Numbered from the stretch's first letter, positions 6,769 to 14,695 are shown. The stretch: 15,051 nt of DNA from Dehalococcoidia bacterium SM23_28_2 (GCA_001303545.1 LJUA01000033.1:1-15051), one strand, 5' to 3'. The notes: generated from the letters alone by a model not told the origin. Translations and numbers: made by a program.

Positions 6769-9189
6769 CTAGCTAGCGCTGACAACGGATTCTACCTCCT
6801 GAGGCATCCGATAGATAGTGACAGTGTCATTACGGTAGACCACATCCATGAAGGCAGCGAACTTGCCCAGCCCTGCCACGCCATAGGCCTCCTGTTCCAG
6901 ATGGCCGACGTATACGTACTCCACGTTGTACTTCTCCAGTATTGCCTTCGCTTCCTGTGGGCTGCTGGTCGCGTAGGCGCGGGCCACATCGTCCTGGCGG
7001 CCTTCGAGCGGTTCGTCCGAGCCCCGCCATAGGCGCTCGTGGCCAGGCCAGCCCAGGACGGTGGGCAGGCCGGTGCGAGAGGAGATGCGAGCATAGTCGG
7101 TGTAGCCGTCGCCTACCGCCTCCAGAATGACCGGATTGCCGCTCACGTTCTCGTTCAGCCAGCGGGTGGCATCGTACTCGTCGGGGTGGTTCACCTGCAC
7201 GTGCACATAGCCGTCCATGCGCTGATCATTGGTGAAGCCGGTGGTCCGCTCGAAGGTGGCTGCGACCGTGTACACCAGGGCGGCGGCGATGATGACGGTG
7301 GTGAGGCCGGCCCAGCCAAGACGGCTCAGGGCGATGGCTGGTCGCCGCGACGGCAGGGAGGCGGTGAGGTAGTACAAGCCAACAGCGCCGCCGATGCTCA
7401 GAAGCATCCAGGCCTGGTAGTAGAGCTTGAAGACGGTGTTCACTCGAAAGACCAGCGGGTCCTTAACCCAATACAGCTCGGGCCCCAGGATGATCAGAAG
7501 GCCCACTCCTACCAGCATCAAAGCGAAGAGGTAGCTTCGTTTCGTGTCCTCGCTCTCGTGTTCGCGGAAGAGCTCGCGGCCGAAGGCGAAGCCGGCCGCT
7601 GTCAGGAAGACGGCCAGCATCACAAGGGTTCCCCAGCTGGGGCCGCGGGTAGTCAGTTCGTCGGCGAAGCCGCCAGGGCCGCGCTTCATAAGTAACAGGA
7701 AACCCCAGATGGCCAGAGGGGCCAGCCAGGGGATCACGGAAAGAGCAACGATCGGCCGGCGCAGGCGGGGCCAGGGCCGAGCGAGAATGCGTGCCACTAC
7801 GAAGGACAAGCCCAGCCACAGGAGCGGCAGCCAGACCATGAGGAACTGGTTGGGCCGGCTGACCGTGGAGTTGATGGGCGCATGGCCCGGGCGAGTGGCA
7901 GCCTCCACCAGTGCGGGCCCCTCGGTGCCGCTGCTGAATGTTAAGTAGAAGGGGACGTAGAGGATGACCGCCGCGACAGCTAGAGATGCGGCAAAGTAGG
8001 TTGTGTTCCGAACGGCTTGAATGGTGAGGCTTCCCTCCCTCCGCCAGTTGACCACGAACGCGGCTGCTACCACTAGGAAGAAGAAGGTGGGCAGATCCCA
8101 CAGGTTGATGAAGCCCAGGCCGCCGATGGCAAGGGCCACCAGCAGGAATCGCCAGGGATGGCGGATGATCCAGTAGCTGTCCAGGGCTTCTTCGGAGCGG
8201 AATAGCTGGAAGGCGATGGCCACGGCGGTGATGGTAAAGGGGAGGGCAAGGACGTGGGGATGGAGATCGCCGAAGTGAAAGCTGAAGAAGGGGAACTCCT
8301 GGATATCCCAGTTGGAGCCGATGCGGGTGGCTCGCCACCACCACCAGAACTTGGTGGGGTACCACTCGTCGGTGGATTCAGGGCCGTTCAGGTCGTAGAT
8401 CCCCACCCGTTCGTAGAAGCCCGCCGAGCCGATGCCGTGGGCGGCCAGCATCTCGAACACGCCCTCCAGATTGGACATCAGGAGAAGCAGCCCGGCTGCC
8501 GCCAGGCCGAAGATGACCGCTCGCGGCATCAGGCGGGGGGCCGCTGCCAGCGTCCTCTCGCCGCTCATTCGGGCGGAGGCCAGCAGGTTGTAGACGACTC
8601 CGAAGACGGTGGTGGCCGCCAGCGCTGCCACCAACGAAAGGCTGAGATAGAAAGTGACGTTGGCTCCCAGGCCGGTGAACTTGGTCAGTGTGGAGGCCAT
8701 GAGATAGCCGAAATAGTAGTAGCTTATGGAGTGGCCGGAGAGCCAAGGGTCGTCGGGCGGGAAGAACTCGCTGCGCTGGATGCCGTTGACGAAAGCCAGC
8801 TCGAAGGGCTTCTCGCCCCACTGGATCTCGGGGGCGAATGAGCGCAGGAAGACGGCCAGGACGAGGGTGGAAGAGAATAAGGCCTCCACCAGCAGCAGAT
8901 AGCGCCAGCCGCCGCGGAGGAAGGCGCCCAGCTCCTGGCGATGGCGCCCGATGAGGACGGCCGAGAGTACGGCCAAAAGGACCATGATGAGGATGATGGA
9001 GCCGCGAGCGTTGGGGTAGATGCCCAGGGTAGCGCCGATCCACAGGGAGTAGCTCACCAGTAGGATGCCGATGACCTTGCTGAAGGCGTAGCCGCGGTCG
9101 GGCAGACGATTGAAGAAGACGAAGGCGATAGGGAAGGCTATCGCCCCTATAAGCTCTGCTGTCGCCCACCAGGTCAGCGTTTCCAGCAT
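6769..9189 (-). CDS. DUF2298 / Chlor_Arch_YYY (TIGR03662) membrane protein
   Basis: An 806-residue, strongly hydrophobic protein matching the single-domain class of the Chlor_Arch_YYY family, whose usual length is 700-900. The namesake motif YYYxG is present as YYYFG (157-161), within DPWLSGHSISYYYFGYLMA-like sequence. EKPFEL (126-131), FWWWWRATR (281-289), HFGDLHPH (305-312) and GWPGHE (713-718) also look like family-conserved blocks. The final ~150 residues are a soluble domain ending near VTIYRM. The function is unknown; the family is found in Chloroflexi and Archaea and co-occurs with Agl23-type proteins, two of which follow here. A GT-C-like role in sugar transfer is an inference. ATG at 9189 lies 18 nt after the ftsY stop with no clear Shine-Dalgarno, which suggests coupling to ftsY translation. 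Confidence 0.92.
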   Translation of the reverse strand: MLETLTWWATAELIGAIAFPIAFVFFNRLPDRGYAFSKVIGILLVSYSLWIGATLGIYPNARGSIILIMVLLAVLSAVLIGRHRQELGAFLRGGWRYLLLVEALFSSTLVLAVFLRSFAPEIQWGEKPFELAFVNGIQRSEFFPPDDPWLSGHSISYYYFGYLMASTLTKFTGLGANVTFYLSLSLVAALAATTVFGVVYNLLASARMSGERTLAAAPRLMPRAVIFGLAAAGLLLLMSNLEGVFEMLAAHGIGSAGFYERVGIYDLNGPESTDEWYPTKFWWWWRATRIGSNWDIQEFPFFSFHFGDLHPHVLALPFTITAVAIAFQLFRSEEALDSYWIIRHPWRFLLVALAIGGLGFINLWDLPTFFFLVVAAAFVVNWRREGSLTIQAVRNTTYFAASLAVAAVILYVPFYLTFSSGTEGPALVEAATRPGHAPINSTVSRPNQFLMVWLPLLWLGLSFVVARILARPWPRLRRPIVALSVIPWLAPLAIWGFLLLMKRGPGGFADELTTRGPSWGTLVMLAVFLTAAGFAFGRELFREHESEDTKRSYLFALMLVGVGLLIILGPELYWVKDPLVFRVNTVFKLYYQAWMLLSIGGAVGLYYLTASLPSRRPAIALSRLGWAGLTTVIIAAALVYTVAATFERTTGFTNDQRMDGYVHVQVNHPDEYDATRWLNENVSGNPVILEAVGDGYTDYARISSRTGLPTVLGWPGHERLWRGSDEPLEGRQDDVARAYATSSPQEAKAILEKYNVEYVYVGHLEQEAYGVAGLGKFAAFMDVVYRNDTVTIYRMPQEVESVVSAS

Positions 9190-9207
9190 GGCGTCGTCAG
9201 CTTCGCG

Positions 9208-10161
9208 CTAGGCGAAGAGGGCCTCCACGAAGTCCTCGGCCACAAAGGGGGCCAGGTCCTCCGGTCGCTCGCCGGTGCCCACGAAGCGCACCGGGATGCC
9301 TAGCTGGTCACAGATGGCGAAGACGATGCCGCCCTTGCCCGTGCCGTCCAGCTTGGCAAGGAGAAGGCTTGTCACCTGCACCGCCTCGGTGAAGTACTTG
9401 GCCTGCAGAAGAGCGTTCTGGCCGGTGGTGGCATCCAGAACCAGCAGAACCTCATGAGGGCCTGAGGGGTCCTTGCGCTGGATCACCCTATGGACCTTGC
9501 GCAGCTCTTCCATCAGGTTGACCTTGGTGTGCAGTCGACCGGCCGTATCGATGATCACCACGTCGGCGTTTCGTCGTTCGGCGGCGGTGAGGGCGTCGAA
9601 GACCACTGCGCCGGGATCAGCCCCTGGCTGGTGGGCTATCACCTCCGCCTGTACGCGCTCTCCCCACTGCTGTAGCTGGTCGATGGCGGCGGCGCGGAAG
9701 GTATCGGCAGCGGCCAGGATCACCCGCTTGCCTTCGGCCTTCAGGCTCCAGGCCAGCTTGGCGATGCTGGTGGTCTTGCCGCTGCCGTTTACCCCCACAA
9801 CCAGGATGACGGCCGGTTTGGCAGCAAATGTTCCCTCCTCGTCGCTCCAGAGCTGGTCGCCAGCGCCTTCCATGGCCAGGATGGCCGTCAACTCTTCCTT
9901 GAGGGTCTGATAGACCTGCTCGGGCTGCTTCATCCCTTCGTCTTTCACCCGAGCCTGAAGGCGTTCGATGAGATTGGCGGTGGTGGCCACGCCAACGTCG
10001 GCGGCCATGAGGAGTTCCTCCAGTTCCTGCCAGAGCTCATCGTCGATGCGGGAACGTTCGAAGAGTCCGGTTACGCGGCGAAACCAGGTACGACGGGTGC
10101 GGTCGAGGGCGGCAGTGGTTTTTTCTTCAGCCTGTGAGGAACGTCCCAAACGCCTGAACAG
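9208..10161 (-). CDS. ftsY: Signal recognition particle receptor FtsY (probable CTG start)
   Basis: SRP-family GTPase that docks SRP-ribosome complexes at the membrane for co-translational insertion. With the start chosen here it has 317 residues, close to the short FtsY forms. An N-terminal helical bundle (N domain, about 20-100) precedes the G domain with G1 GVNGSGKTT (123-131), the ADTFRAAA motif, DTAGR (205-209) and AKLDGT (269-274, normally TKLDGT). There is no long acidic A domain. I chose CTG at 10161 because AGGAGGT sits 5 nt upstream and the resulting N-terminus, MFRRLGR, resembles usual FtsY starts. The conventional candidate, TTG at 10149, lies 17 nt from that Shine-Dalgarno and removes the MFRR. 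The neighbours fit: smc upstream as in Bacillus, polytopic membrane-protein genes downstream. Confidence 0.95.
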   Translation of the reverse strand: MFRRLGRSSQAEEKTTAALDRTRRTWFRRVTGLFERSRIDDELWQELEELLMAADVGVATTANLIERLQARVKDEGMKQPEQVYQTLKEELTAILAMEGAGDQLWSDEEGTFAAKPAVILVVGVNGSGKTTSIAKLAWSLKAEGKRVILAAADTFRAAAIDQLQQWGERVQAEVIAHQPGADPGAVVFDALTAAERRNADVVIIDTAGRLHTKVNLMEELRKVHRVIQRKDPSGPHEVLLVLDATTGQNALLQAKYFTEAVQVTSLLLAKLDGTGKGGIVFAICDQLGIPVRFVGTGERPEDLAPFVAEDFVEALFA

Positions 10162-10166
10162 ATGCT

Positions 10167-10173
10167 ACCTCCT
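10167..10173 (-). promoter_or_regulatory. Ribosome binding site that decides the ftsY start
   Basis: AGGAGGT on the minus strand (10173-10167) is a seven-base match to the anti-Shine-Dalgarno. Five bases separate it from CTG at 10161. An in-frame TAG overlaps its end at 10167-10165, so the start must lie downstream of it. The next usable codon, TTG at 10149, is 17 nt away, beyond normal spacing. Confidence 0.6.
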
Positions 10174-10200
10174 GAAGAGAGGGGGATGTCTTGCTGGATC

Positions 10201-10230
10201 ATAGTATCTGCCTGGCGCTCGATAAGGCAA
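10201..10230 (-). promoter_or_regulatory. Candidate sigmaA-type promoter for ftsY and the downstream envelope genes
   Basis: In the ~100-nt gap between the smc stop and ftsY, the minus strand reads TTGCCT (10230-10225), 18 nt, TACTAT (10206-10201). Each hexamer matches 4 of 6 consensus bases. The predicted start near 10194 gives a ~33-nt leader carrying the AGGAGGT site. A 7-nt direct repeat, GGCGCTC on the plus strand (10214-10220 and 10233-10239), brackets the -35. The match is moderate; readthrough from the rnc promoter is also possible. Confidence 0.35.
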
Positions 10231-10262
10231 GGGGCGCTCCCGGCTGAACGGGGTCATGGGAG

Positions 10263-13200
10263 CTAGTTGGCAGGGACGTCGCTCAGGCGCAGGGAAAGGA
10301 CACGAGAGATGCTGTCGTCGCCCATAGAGACGCCGTATATGTTGTCGGCTGTCTCGATGGTGCGGCGATTGTGGGTAATAACAATGAACTGGGTCTGCTG
10401 GGCCAGTTCTCGAATGGCAGTGACGAAGCGGCCTACGTTGGCCTCGTCCAGCATGGCGTCTACTTCGTCTAGGACGCAGAAGGGCGAGGGGTTGGTCTGG
10501 AGGAGGGCGAACAGGAGAGAGACCGCCGTCAGCGCTTTCTCACCACCGGAGAGCATGCTCAGGCTTTGCAGACGCTTGCCGGGCGGCCGAGCGACGATGT
10601 CCACGCCTGCGGTGCGATAGTCCTCCGGCTCGGTGAGAACGAGCTTGGCCTGACCGCCGCCGAAGAAGGTGGTGAAGTATTTGCTGAACCGCTCCGCTAC
10701 CTGGTGGAAGGTTTCCTCGAAGCGTCGGCAGATGATTTCATCCAGCTCATCGATGGCCTCAAGGAGGGAGCGCTCGCCTGCGCTCAGGTCGGCGAGCTGG
10801 GAGGTAAGGAAGGTGTGGCGTTCCTTCAGCTCGTCGTACTCGGCCTCGGCCTGGGGGTTGACGGGGCCCACGGCTCGGAGCTGGGCACGCAGGCGTTGTA
10901 TGCGCTCTTCCATCGTCTGCGGATCGATGACTGCTCCACCGGCCACCGGTGGCAGGCGGCTGCTTCGGGTGTGGCTGTCACCGTCGCCATCGCCATTACC
11001 GTCGCCGCTGGACAGCCAGGCAGGCGATTCCAGCGTCGGCATGGGTGTCGCTCTCACTTCGCCACCACTGGTCAGCGTCAGACCGTCGGCCTCTATGCGC
11101 TGACGCAGGCTTTGGAGGTCATCCAAGTGGTGATGCACCTTCGACTCCGCTTCCAGGAGCTGGCGTTCCGCTGACAGCAGGCGGTTGCGGGCGGCGGCCT
11201 CCTTTGCCTGGGCATCGCGCTCTTGGCCTTCGAGGGCAGCTATGATCTGCTGGGCAGGATCCACATCTTCGCTGTAGCGCTTAAGCTCCTGGTTGAGCTT
11301 CTCTACCTCTCGCCAGTTGGCCTCGGCGTTTTCCGTAAGGGAGGTGCTCTCCAGCTCGATGCCGTGCAGCTCGGCCTGCTTGGCGGTCATATCGGCGTCC
11401 ATCTTGGTCAGAGTGGCCTGGCGGGTCTCCTGGATATGGCTTAGGGACCGCAGCTCTCCGTCCAGAGAGGCGACGTTCGTGCTGCACTCAGTAACCCTTT
11501 GCAGCAGGGTCTGTCGGCGCTCGCCGAACAGGCCAGCAGCCGAGCGTAGATACTGGGTGACCTCTTGAGCCTCAGCGGCCTGGGCCAGCAGTTGCTCTCT
11601 CTCCTCCTGCAAGCGTTGATCTTGCTGGGTGAAGGATGTCAGTTGTTTGGTTGACCTCCGCTGGCTGGTGATCAGCCAGCGCAGCTCGCCTCGAAGCTGG
11701 GCCAGGAGATGGCGATCCCGGGCGATGACATCCTGGGCTCGCATGCGCTGCTCCTGAATGGTGGCCAGGGTCTGGGTCACTCGCTGGAGATCGCTCTCAT
11801 CCTCAGCGATGCGGGAGCGAAGCCGCTCCGTTTCTTGCTCAGCGGCCTGGCGAGAGCGAATCAGTCTCTCGATCGCTTTTGGTATGGAAGCCAGCTCCTG
11901 CTGGCGGGCGAATACATTGCCTTCGCTGGTAGGGCGGCCGGTGCTGATCAATCCCATGGGGTGAAGGAGAATACCGTCGCGGGTTACCACGCTGCCCATC
12001 CCCCGTCGCAGGATGCGCAGAGCGGTATCCAGGTCCTCTACGATGATGGTGCGGCCGAGGAGGGAATCGATGATCTTGCGATAACGTCCGTCGCACTTCA
12101 CCAGCCGGCTGGCGACGCCCACCACCCCCTGTTCCTTCATGATGTTGAGGGGGTAGACCTCCTTGAGGCTGTCCAGGGGGAAGATGACTACCCGTCCTAC
12201 CTCTTGTCTGGCCAGTTCCTGCACAAGAGCCAGGGCGTCCTTCTGGTGTTCCACCAGCATCGCTTGGAGATTCTCGGCCAGGGCGGCCTCGATGGCGCGT
12301 TCCAGGCCCTTGGGCACGCGGATGAGGCTGCTCAGCACTCCCAGGAGGCCATGCACCTGGGTGTCGCCGGCCTCCAGGGCAGGCGCAGCGGTAGCCCGTG
12401 TTCGGGCGTTTTGGGCTTGCTGGGCATCGGTGAGGACGCCAAGGCGAGCCTCGAGGCGCTCTATCTCCAGATCGCGCAGACGGCAGCTCTCCTGGAGGGT
12501 CAGGAGGGAGACCTGGCTCTTCTCCAGGCGGCTCTTTAGGGCATCCTGTTCCTGAAGGGCGGCCACAATGGTTTCATTCTGGCGTTTCTCCTCCGCCCGA
12601 TAGCCACTCAGGTTGCGTGCCGCCTCGACCATCTGCGATATGATCGCCTGGCGGTGCTCCTCCTGCTGGGCGGTCTCCTCCTCCAGGCGTGAGCGGGTTT
12701 CGACCAGGCTACGCAGGCGTGCTTCCACATCGCTTACGGCGGCGCGGGTGCGAGCGGCCTTCTCCTCCCCGGTCGCCGCCTGGCGCTGCATGCCGGAGGA
12801 TTCCTGCTCGAGGCTCTCCAGCTCCTGCTGTGCCTGGCTGAGGGCGCGACGACCTGCCTCCAGTTCTTCTTCCAGGGCGGTCCTGCGGCGGCTGTCCTCC
12901 ACCGACGATCGCGCCAGATTGAGCATCTCTTTCTCCAGGGCCTCGAGCTCTAACTGGAGCTGCTGCCGCCGACCGATCACGCCGCTGTGCTGCTGATAGG
13001 CGAGGGCGATACGCTCTTGGAGGCGGCTCACCTGCTCGCTGAGGCGCTGGTGGTGGAGGGCACGGTCGGAGATCGCCGAGCGCTTCCTGGTCAGCTCCTC
13101 CCTCACCGCCGCCAGCTGTTCCTCCCAGGTCTTGATTTCGGCCTCGGCGCGAGCCTGCTCCTGCTGGCAGCGGTCGAGGGTCAGTCGGGCCGTCCCCAGG

Positions 13201-13358
13201 GTCTCCCTCTTCTCTTGCCAGAGGTGGCCATACCAGGCTTGCAGGGCGTCTGTGAGCTCCTGCGATAGCTGCTCGTGACGGGCGGCTCGTCGCGCCTGCC
13301 GTTCGAGTTGCGACAGGCGAGGATCTATCTCATCGACCAGGAACTGGACACGCTCCAT
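10263..13358 (-). CDS. smc: Chromosome segregation protein SMC, C-terminal fragment (gene broken by frameshift)
   Basis: A 1031-residue ORF carrying most of SMC: first coiled-coil arm (about 1-325), hinge (about 335-455, HGLLGVLSSLIRVPKGLE onward), returning arm (about 490-880), then the C-terminal ATPase head with signature LSGGEKA (936-942), Walker B FCVLDEVDA (960-968) and the ITHN switch (971+20). It lacks Walker A, which lies in the preceding ORF in another frame. The sequence MERVQFLVDEIDPRLSQLER should follow directly on a continuous SMC, about 10-11 residues after the last in-frame residue of the N-terminal ORF. The ATG at 13358 has GAGG 4 nt upstream (GAGGAAACATG), so independent initiation is conceivable. 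A GD-rich linker interrupts the returning arm (see 10977-11006). SMC with ScpAB compacts and segregates the chromosome; neither Scp gene is in the window. Confidence 0.9.
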   Translation of the reverse strand: MERVQFLVDEIDPRLSQLERQARRAARHEQLSQELTDALQAWYGHLWQEKRETLGTARLTLDRCQQEQARAEAEIKTWEEQLAAVREELTRKRSAISDRALHHQRLSEQVSRLQERIALAYQQHSGVIGRRQQLQLELEALEKEMLNLARSSVEDSRRRTALEEELEAGRRALSQAQQELESLEQESSGMQRQAATGEEKAARTRAAVSDVEARLRSLVETRSRLEEETAQQEEHRQAIISQMVEAARNLSGYRAEEKRQNETIVAALQEQDALKSRLEKSQVSLLTLQESCRLRDLEIERLEARLGVLTDAQQAQNARTRATAAPALEAGDTQVHGLLGVLSSLIRVPKGLERAIEAALAENLQAMLVEHQKDALALVQELARQEVGRVVIFPLDSLKEVYPLNIMKEQGVVGVASRLVKCDGRYRKIIDSLLGRTIIVEDLDTALRILRRGMGSVVTRDGILLHPMGLISTGRPTSEGNVFARQQELASIPKAIERLIRSRQAAEQETERLRSRIAEDESDLQRVTQTLATIQEQRMRAQDVIARDRHLLAQLRGELRWLITSQRRSTKQLTSFTQQDQRLQEEREQLLAQAAEAQEVTQYLRSAAGLFGERRQTLLQRVTECSTNVASLDGELRSLSHIQETRQATLTKMDADMTAKQAELHGIELESTSLTENAEANWREVEKLNQELKRYSEDVDPAQQIIAALEGQERDAQAKEAAARNRLLSAERQLLEAESKVHHHLDDLQSLRQRIEADGLTLTSGGEVRATPMPTLESPAWLSSGDGNGDGDGDSHTRSSRLPPVAGGAVIDPQTMEERIQRLRAQLRAVGPVNPQAEAEYDELKERHTFLTSQLADLSAGERSLLEAIDELDEIICRRFEETFHQVAERFSKYFTTFFGGGQAKLVLTEPEDYRTAGVDIVARPPGKRLQSLSMLSGGEKALTAVSLLFALLQTNPSPFCVLDEVDAMLDEANVGRFVTAIRELAQQTQFIVITHNRRTIETADNIYGVSMGDDSISRVLSLRLSDVPAN
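10977..11006 (-). repeat. Gly-Asp/Asn codon repeat in the SMC C-terminal arm
   Basis: Ten codons alternate GGY with GAY or AAT, encoding GDGNGDGDGD, with SS before and SHTRSS after. They sit in a ~40-residue hydrophilic, proline-containing insertion just before the EERIQRLRAQLRAVGPVNP segment of the returning arm. The repeat is a six-base-period simple sequence and a likely length-variable, flexible linker. Confidence 0.75.
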
Positions 13359-13888
13359 GTTTCCTCGATCTTGAGACGATAGCGCTGAACGTCGGCGGCT
13401 TCCTCCAGCAGGAAGCGGCGCTCCTCAGGGCGGAGGTTAAGGATGGTCTCTACTAGTCCCTGGCCGATGATAGCGTAGCTGCTCTGGCTGGCGTTGGCTC
13501 GTAGGAGAAGGTCGGTGATGTCCTTGAGGCGAACCCGCTTGCGGTTGATGTAGTAGTCGCTATCGCCGGAGCGGCGAGCGCGGCGGGTGATAGCTACCTC
13601 GGCGAAATCGAGGGGAAGCCAGCCGTCGCTGTTGTCGAGGGTGATGGATACCTCGGCGGCGTTGGCCGCTGACCGCCGAGAGCTGCCGCTGAAGATGACC
13701 TCTTCCAGCTTGCGAGCGCGGAGAAGGCGGCCGCTGGTCTCGCCCAAGACCCAGCGGAGAGCATCGGCCACGTTGCTCTTGCCGACGCCGTTGGGGCCGA
13801 CAACGGTGGTGATGCCCGGCCCCAGCTCGAAAGCCGTGCGGGTGGCGAAGCTCTTGAATCCCTGGATTTCCAATCGTTTGAGGTACAT
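13325..13888 (-). CDS. smc: Chromosome segregation protein SMC, N-terminal head fragment (gene broken by frameshift)
   Basis: A 187-residue ORF with the SMC N-terminal ATPase head: MYLKRLEIQGFKSF start, Walker A GPNGVGKSN (31-39, Val where Ser is common), ALRWVLGE, and the Q-loop IIGQGLVE (140-147). It stays in register to AADVQRYRLKIEE (164-176), then runs into eleven unrelated residues and a TAG. The correct sequence resumes in another frame at 13358, giving a 34-nt overlap between the two ORFs. Together they make about 1200 residues, the normal size of SMC. Against my recollection of B. subtilis SMC about 31 nt are missing at the junction, a number not divisible by three. ATG at 13888 is 12 nt after the rnc stop, with no strong Shine-Dalgarno. 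The identity is secure; whether the break is biological or an assembly error cannot be told from the sequence. Confidence 0.9.
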   Translation of the reverse strand: MYLKRLEIQGFKSFATRTAFELGPGITTVVGPNGVGKSNVADALRWVLGETSGRLLRARKLEEVIFSGSSRRSAANAAEVSITLDNSDGWLPLDFAEVAITRRARRSGDSDYYINRKRVRLKDITDLLLRANASQSSYAIIGQGLVETILNLRPEERRFLLEEAADVQRYRLKIEETWSVSSSWSMR

Positions 13889-13900
13889 AACTAACTCAGC

Positions 13901-14695
13901 CTAGCAGCAGGGGGTAGGTTCGCCGGATTCGATAGTCTTGAGGGCCTCCTGGGCAGCCTTGGTCTCTGCCTCCTTCTTGCTTCTGCCCTGACCCAAACCC
14001 AGAGCGCGATCGCCCACCATGGCCTCTACGGTGAACACCTTGGCGTGGTCTGGGCCCTCGGCGGCCACCGTTCGGTAGGAAGGGGTTGTCTGCCAGCGGG
14101 TCTGCACCAGCTGCTGCAGCCGCGACTTGCTGTCTAGGGCTATCTTCCCGGCCGTCAGGCGGGCAAGCTCTGGCTTGAGACAGCGGAGGACAAAAGCTCT
14201 GGTCTTGGCCAGGCCGCTGTCCATTAGAGCCGCTCCTACTACCGCCTCGAAGGTAGAGGCCAGGTTGGAAGGTCTCTGCTGACCGCCGGTCAGCCTCTCT
14301 CCCCGCCCCAGGAGGAGGTAATCGCCTAGGGATAGCCTCTCGGCAATCTGGGCGAGGGTCTCCCAGCGGATGAGGGAGCTCCTGAGTTGGGTGAGCTCCC
14401 CTTCGCTCAGATGGGGGAAGTCGCTGCAAAGCTTCTGGGAGACGATCAGCCCCAAAGCAGCATCACCCAGGAACTCCAACCGCTCGTTGGACTCTAGCGC
14501 TGGGAGATTAGCCTCGTTAAGATATGACCGGTGGACTAGAGCTTGCTGGAGCAAGGAAGGGTTTTTGAACTTCAGGCCGAGAGCCGTCTGTAATAGCGAA
14601 AGGTCTGGCCCCTGCTTTGTTGTCGCGGTTGCCTTAGATGCCAAACTTTCACCTTGGAAAACGTTCACCGTCACTGTTTTGTGTCCGGAGAGCAC
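13901..14695 (-). CDS. rnc: Ribonuclease III
   Basis: A 264-residue double-stranded RNA endonuclease that matures rRNA precursors and some mRNAs. The RNase III signature NERLEFLGDAALG (70-82) carries catalytic E74 and D78. The second catalytic patch is ASTFEAVVGAALMD (146-159): E150 is kept, but the position that is Asp in E. coli (D114) and Aquifex (D107) is Ser147. A dsRNA-binding domain fills residues about 188-257, with the basic GRSKKEAETKAAQEAL helix. The longest ORF starts at GTG 14695. An internal TTG at 14644 (codon 18) has AAGGTGA 4 nt upstream, is at least as convincing, and would give a 247-residue protein beginning MASKATATT. The order rnc-smc-ftsY matches Bacillus. A strong promoter lies upstream. 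Confidence 0.95.
   Translation of the reverse strand: MLSGHKTVTVNVFQGESLASKATATTKQGPDLSLLQTALGLKFKNPSLLQQALVHRSYLNEANLPALESNERLEFLGDAALGLIVSQKLCSDFPHLSEGELTQLRSSLIRWETLAQIAERLSLGDYLLLGRGERLTGGQQRPSNLASTFEAVVGAALMDSGLAKTRAFVLRCLKPELARLTAGKIALDSKSRLQQLVQTRWQTTPSYRTVAAEGPDHAKVFTVEAMVGDRALGLGQGRSKKEAETKAAQEALKTIESGEPTPCC

Noticed and set aside
6769..6776. Palindrome CTAGCTAG at the end of the YYY gene
   Set aside because: Only 8 bases, spans the stop codon, and has no partner or context to suggest a site.
10236..10263. GCTCCC / GGGAGC inverted repeat after smc as a terminator
   Set aside because: Six-base stem with a 16-nt loop, a competing inner fold and no following T-tract on the transcribed strand; not supportable as an intrinsic terminator.
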